From Phialophora verrucosa (Eukaryota > Ascomycota > Eurotiomycetes > Chaetothyriales > Herpotrichiellaceae), in contig MSED01000005.1 of the NCBI GenBank assembly GCA_002099365.1, forward strand, positions 1,488,001 to 1,552,000: a stretch of 64,000 nucleotides of DNA, in the 5' to 3' direction. Under the pieces are notes generated by a model. The model did no database searches, was not told the DNA's origin, and was given only the letters and a program-made list of their open reading frames with translations. The translations under genes were made by a program, and so were the position numbers. Shown here piece after piece: positions 62,451 through 64,000 of this stretch (position 1 is the stretch's first letter; each line of letters starts with the position of its first letter).

Positions 62451-63791
62451 TCAGTAGTAGTAGGTCTCCTCGGGTGTGCGTCCGCGCATGTACGCGGGCT
62501 CGCTACCGCGTACATAGATATCCTCGAAAAGAATCTTGGGCGTCGGCTCTGGGGCAGGCATCTTCTCCGCCTCGGCAACCTCCACGTCGACATCCTCTCT
62601 CGCCTTCTTGTCAATCTGTTTGAGCTCGTCCTCGGTGCAGACGCCCCAGTCGAGGATCTTCTGCTTGAGGCCGGCAATAGGATCGTTGGTCGATCGCATC
62701 CGTTGGATTTCTTCGCGGGTGCGGTACGTCGTACCAGGGTCGGACATTGAGTGACCACCGTATCTGTAGGTGACGTACTCATACACAAGAGGTCCCTTCT
62801 CGCTGGTGGTGTATTCTCTGCCGTATTGCACTGCAGCCTTAACGGCAAGCACGTCCATGGCGTTGATCTTCAAGCCGGGGATGTACTGTCCTCGCTTGTA
62901 GTACTCGGTCAAGGCGGATGATCGAGCAGCAGACGTGCCCATGCCGTACTTGTTGTTCTCACATCCAAACATGATGGGCAAGTTCCACAGCTTGGCCATG
63001 TTGAATGCTTCGAAGACCTGACCTTGGTTGGAAGCGCCATCGCCGTACAGCGCCAATGTCGCGGTCTTGCTGCCGGTGTATTGGTGCGCAAAGGCAATAC
63101 CGGCGCCGACCGGGACCTGCGCTCCGACAATACCGTTGCCGCCATAGAAGTTGGGAGCGAACATGTGCATAGAACCTCCTTTTCCGTAGGCGATGCCCTC
63201 TCGTCGGCCAAGGAGTTCGCCGATGATGGATTTGACAGTCCCGCCGCGCATCAAGGCAAACCCGTGGCACCGATAAGCGGTAATTATAGCATCGTCTCTG
63301 GTAATGGCGTGTTCAATGCCGACGGCGACGGCTTCTTGCCCCGTCGATAAGTGGCAGAACCCTCGAATCTTCTTCTCCTTGTATAGCCTGTCGGCCGCCA
63401 TCTCCATACGACTTGAGCCCTTGTCAGCACAGTTACCCCAGCGCTCATTCGCCTCGCTTCACTCACCGGACTGCCACCATATCGTAGTACATCTTTTTCA
63501 GTTCCTTCTTGGTTGTGTCGAGGGTATACGGGGGCGGGTCGAGGTTGTAGGTTTCGAAACTCTCATCGGAGAGCTTCACAGGGAAAGGCTTGTCATCTTC
63601 CTGCACACCGATGGTGAGTTTCTGCCCCGGTCGTGATTGTATCTCTCCAAGGATCTTACGTCGGGGACATCGTCTTTCTCAGCATGCGAGCTCGCGGCGT
63701 CGGTTGTGACGGTCCTCCGGGCTAGCTGGTATGCTTGTCTCTTGGGTAGCGACTGCAGGCCGAAGCCTCTTAGACAAGCTCGCGACAACAT
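62451..63791 (-). CDS. PDA1: Pyruvate dehydrogenase E1 component subunit alpha
   Basis: Thiamine-diphosphate-dependent alpha subunit of the mitochondrial pyruvate dehydrogenase complex; decarboxylates pyruvate and passes the acetyl group to E2. Three exons: 63660-63791, 63467-63600 and 62451-63411 (introns 59 and 55 bp), 408 residues. A presequence rich in Arg/Ser/Leu begins MLSRACLRGFGLQSLPKRQA. The mature enzyme shows LKKMYYDMVAVRRMEMAADR across intron 2, GFCHLSTGQEAVAVGIEHAI, GKGGSMHMF, and the ThDP motif GDGASNQG (212-219) closing with NNKYGMGT (241-248). The phosphorylation loop YRYGGHSMSDP (304-314) has the regulatory Ser, followed by TTYRTREEIQ. The C-terminus is PEETYYY. Intron 2 uses an AAG acceptor. 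63792-64000 is upstream sequence. Confidence 0.95.
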
Positions 63792-64000
63792 GGCTGGCCG
63801 AAGGAGCGAACGAAAGAAAGAAGTGCGAAGCGCGAAAGGTGCAATCGAGACGGGGATGGGGGAGGATGGGAGGAAATGGGGATTGTTAGGTGTTTTCTTA
63901 GCTGGATCGTGTTGGGACGCCGAAAAAAGAAGCGGAGCTCAATGGATCGGTTCCCGTCTGGCGCCGCTTTTCAGCACTCGACGCTCAGCAAAACTAACAG
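63792..64000. promoter_or_regulatory. 5' upstream region of PDA1
   Basis: 209 bases before the PDA1 start, reaching the window edge. It should contain 5' UTR and proximal promoter. No distinct element was identified. Confidence 0.4.

Overview
This window is nuclear DNA of a filamentous ascomycete (Pezizomycotina). The evidence is short spliceosomal introns (mostly 45-75 bp, with CTAAC/CTGAC-type branch sites) and fungus-typical families: a Zn2Cys6 regulator, a fungal rhodopsin-fold membrane protein, a DUF1996 secreted protein and a Cdc4/Pop1-type F-box/WD40 protein. Protein sequences feel closest to Dothideomycetes, but that class-level placement is only an impression. I saw no rRNA, tRNA, CRISPR array, transposase or reverse transcriptase.

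Layout. 0-16 kb: a left-truncated hypothetical gene, clathrin light chain (-), an Rtt103-like CID protein (+), Mediator subunit 20 (-), a GH47 alpha-mannosidase (+), a flavoprotein reductase without an FMN domain (-), and a TALE homeodomain regulator (-). Next comes a 5 kb gene-poor stretch (16.9-21.9 kb) upstream of the homeodomain gene. 21.9-42.5 kb: a 932-residue orphan protein (-), a secreted DUF1996 protein with a GC-AG intron (-), a tandem alpha/beta-barrel protein (-), a Zn2Cys6 factor (+), the mitochondrial phosphate carrier (+), an F-box/WD40 protein (-), a ZIP metal transporter (-), and a small secreted Cys-rich candidate (+). 42.7-54.5 kb: a rhodopsin-fold membrane protein (-), Hat1 (+), Ctk3 (-), pyrroline-5-carboxylate reductase (+), mitochondrial bL12 (-), and a Tls1/C9orf78-like splicing factor (+). 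54.5-60.2 kb is a second gene-poor stretch, with about 2 kb of purine-biased repeats at its core. 60.2-63.8 kb: a DUF155/Rmd-type protein (-) and the pyruvate dehydrogenase E1 alpha subunit (-).

The genes are mostly housekeeping and do not form an obvious pathway cluster. Themes that recur are the RNA polymerase II CTD and Mediator (Rtt103-like, Ctk3, Med20), mitochondrial metabolism and translation (phosphate carrier, bL12m, PDH E1 alpha), and trafficking or glycan processing (clathrin light chain, GH47). Several gene pairs are divergent and share short promoters. Exon structures were deduced by reading splice signals and checking reading-frame continuity and family similarity. No alignment or transcript data were available. 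I did not find a convincing new multi-gene system. The most unusual items are the purine-strand repeat block at 57-59 kb, the FMN-less reductase with a CCGGGCC motif, the Cys-rich secreted candidate and the GC-AG intron.
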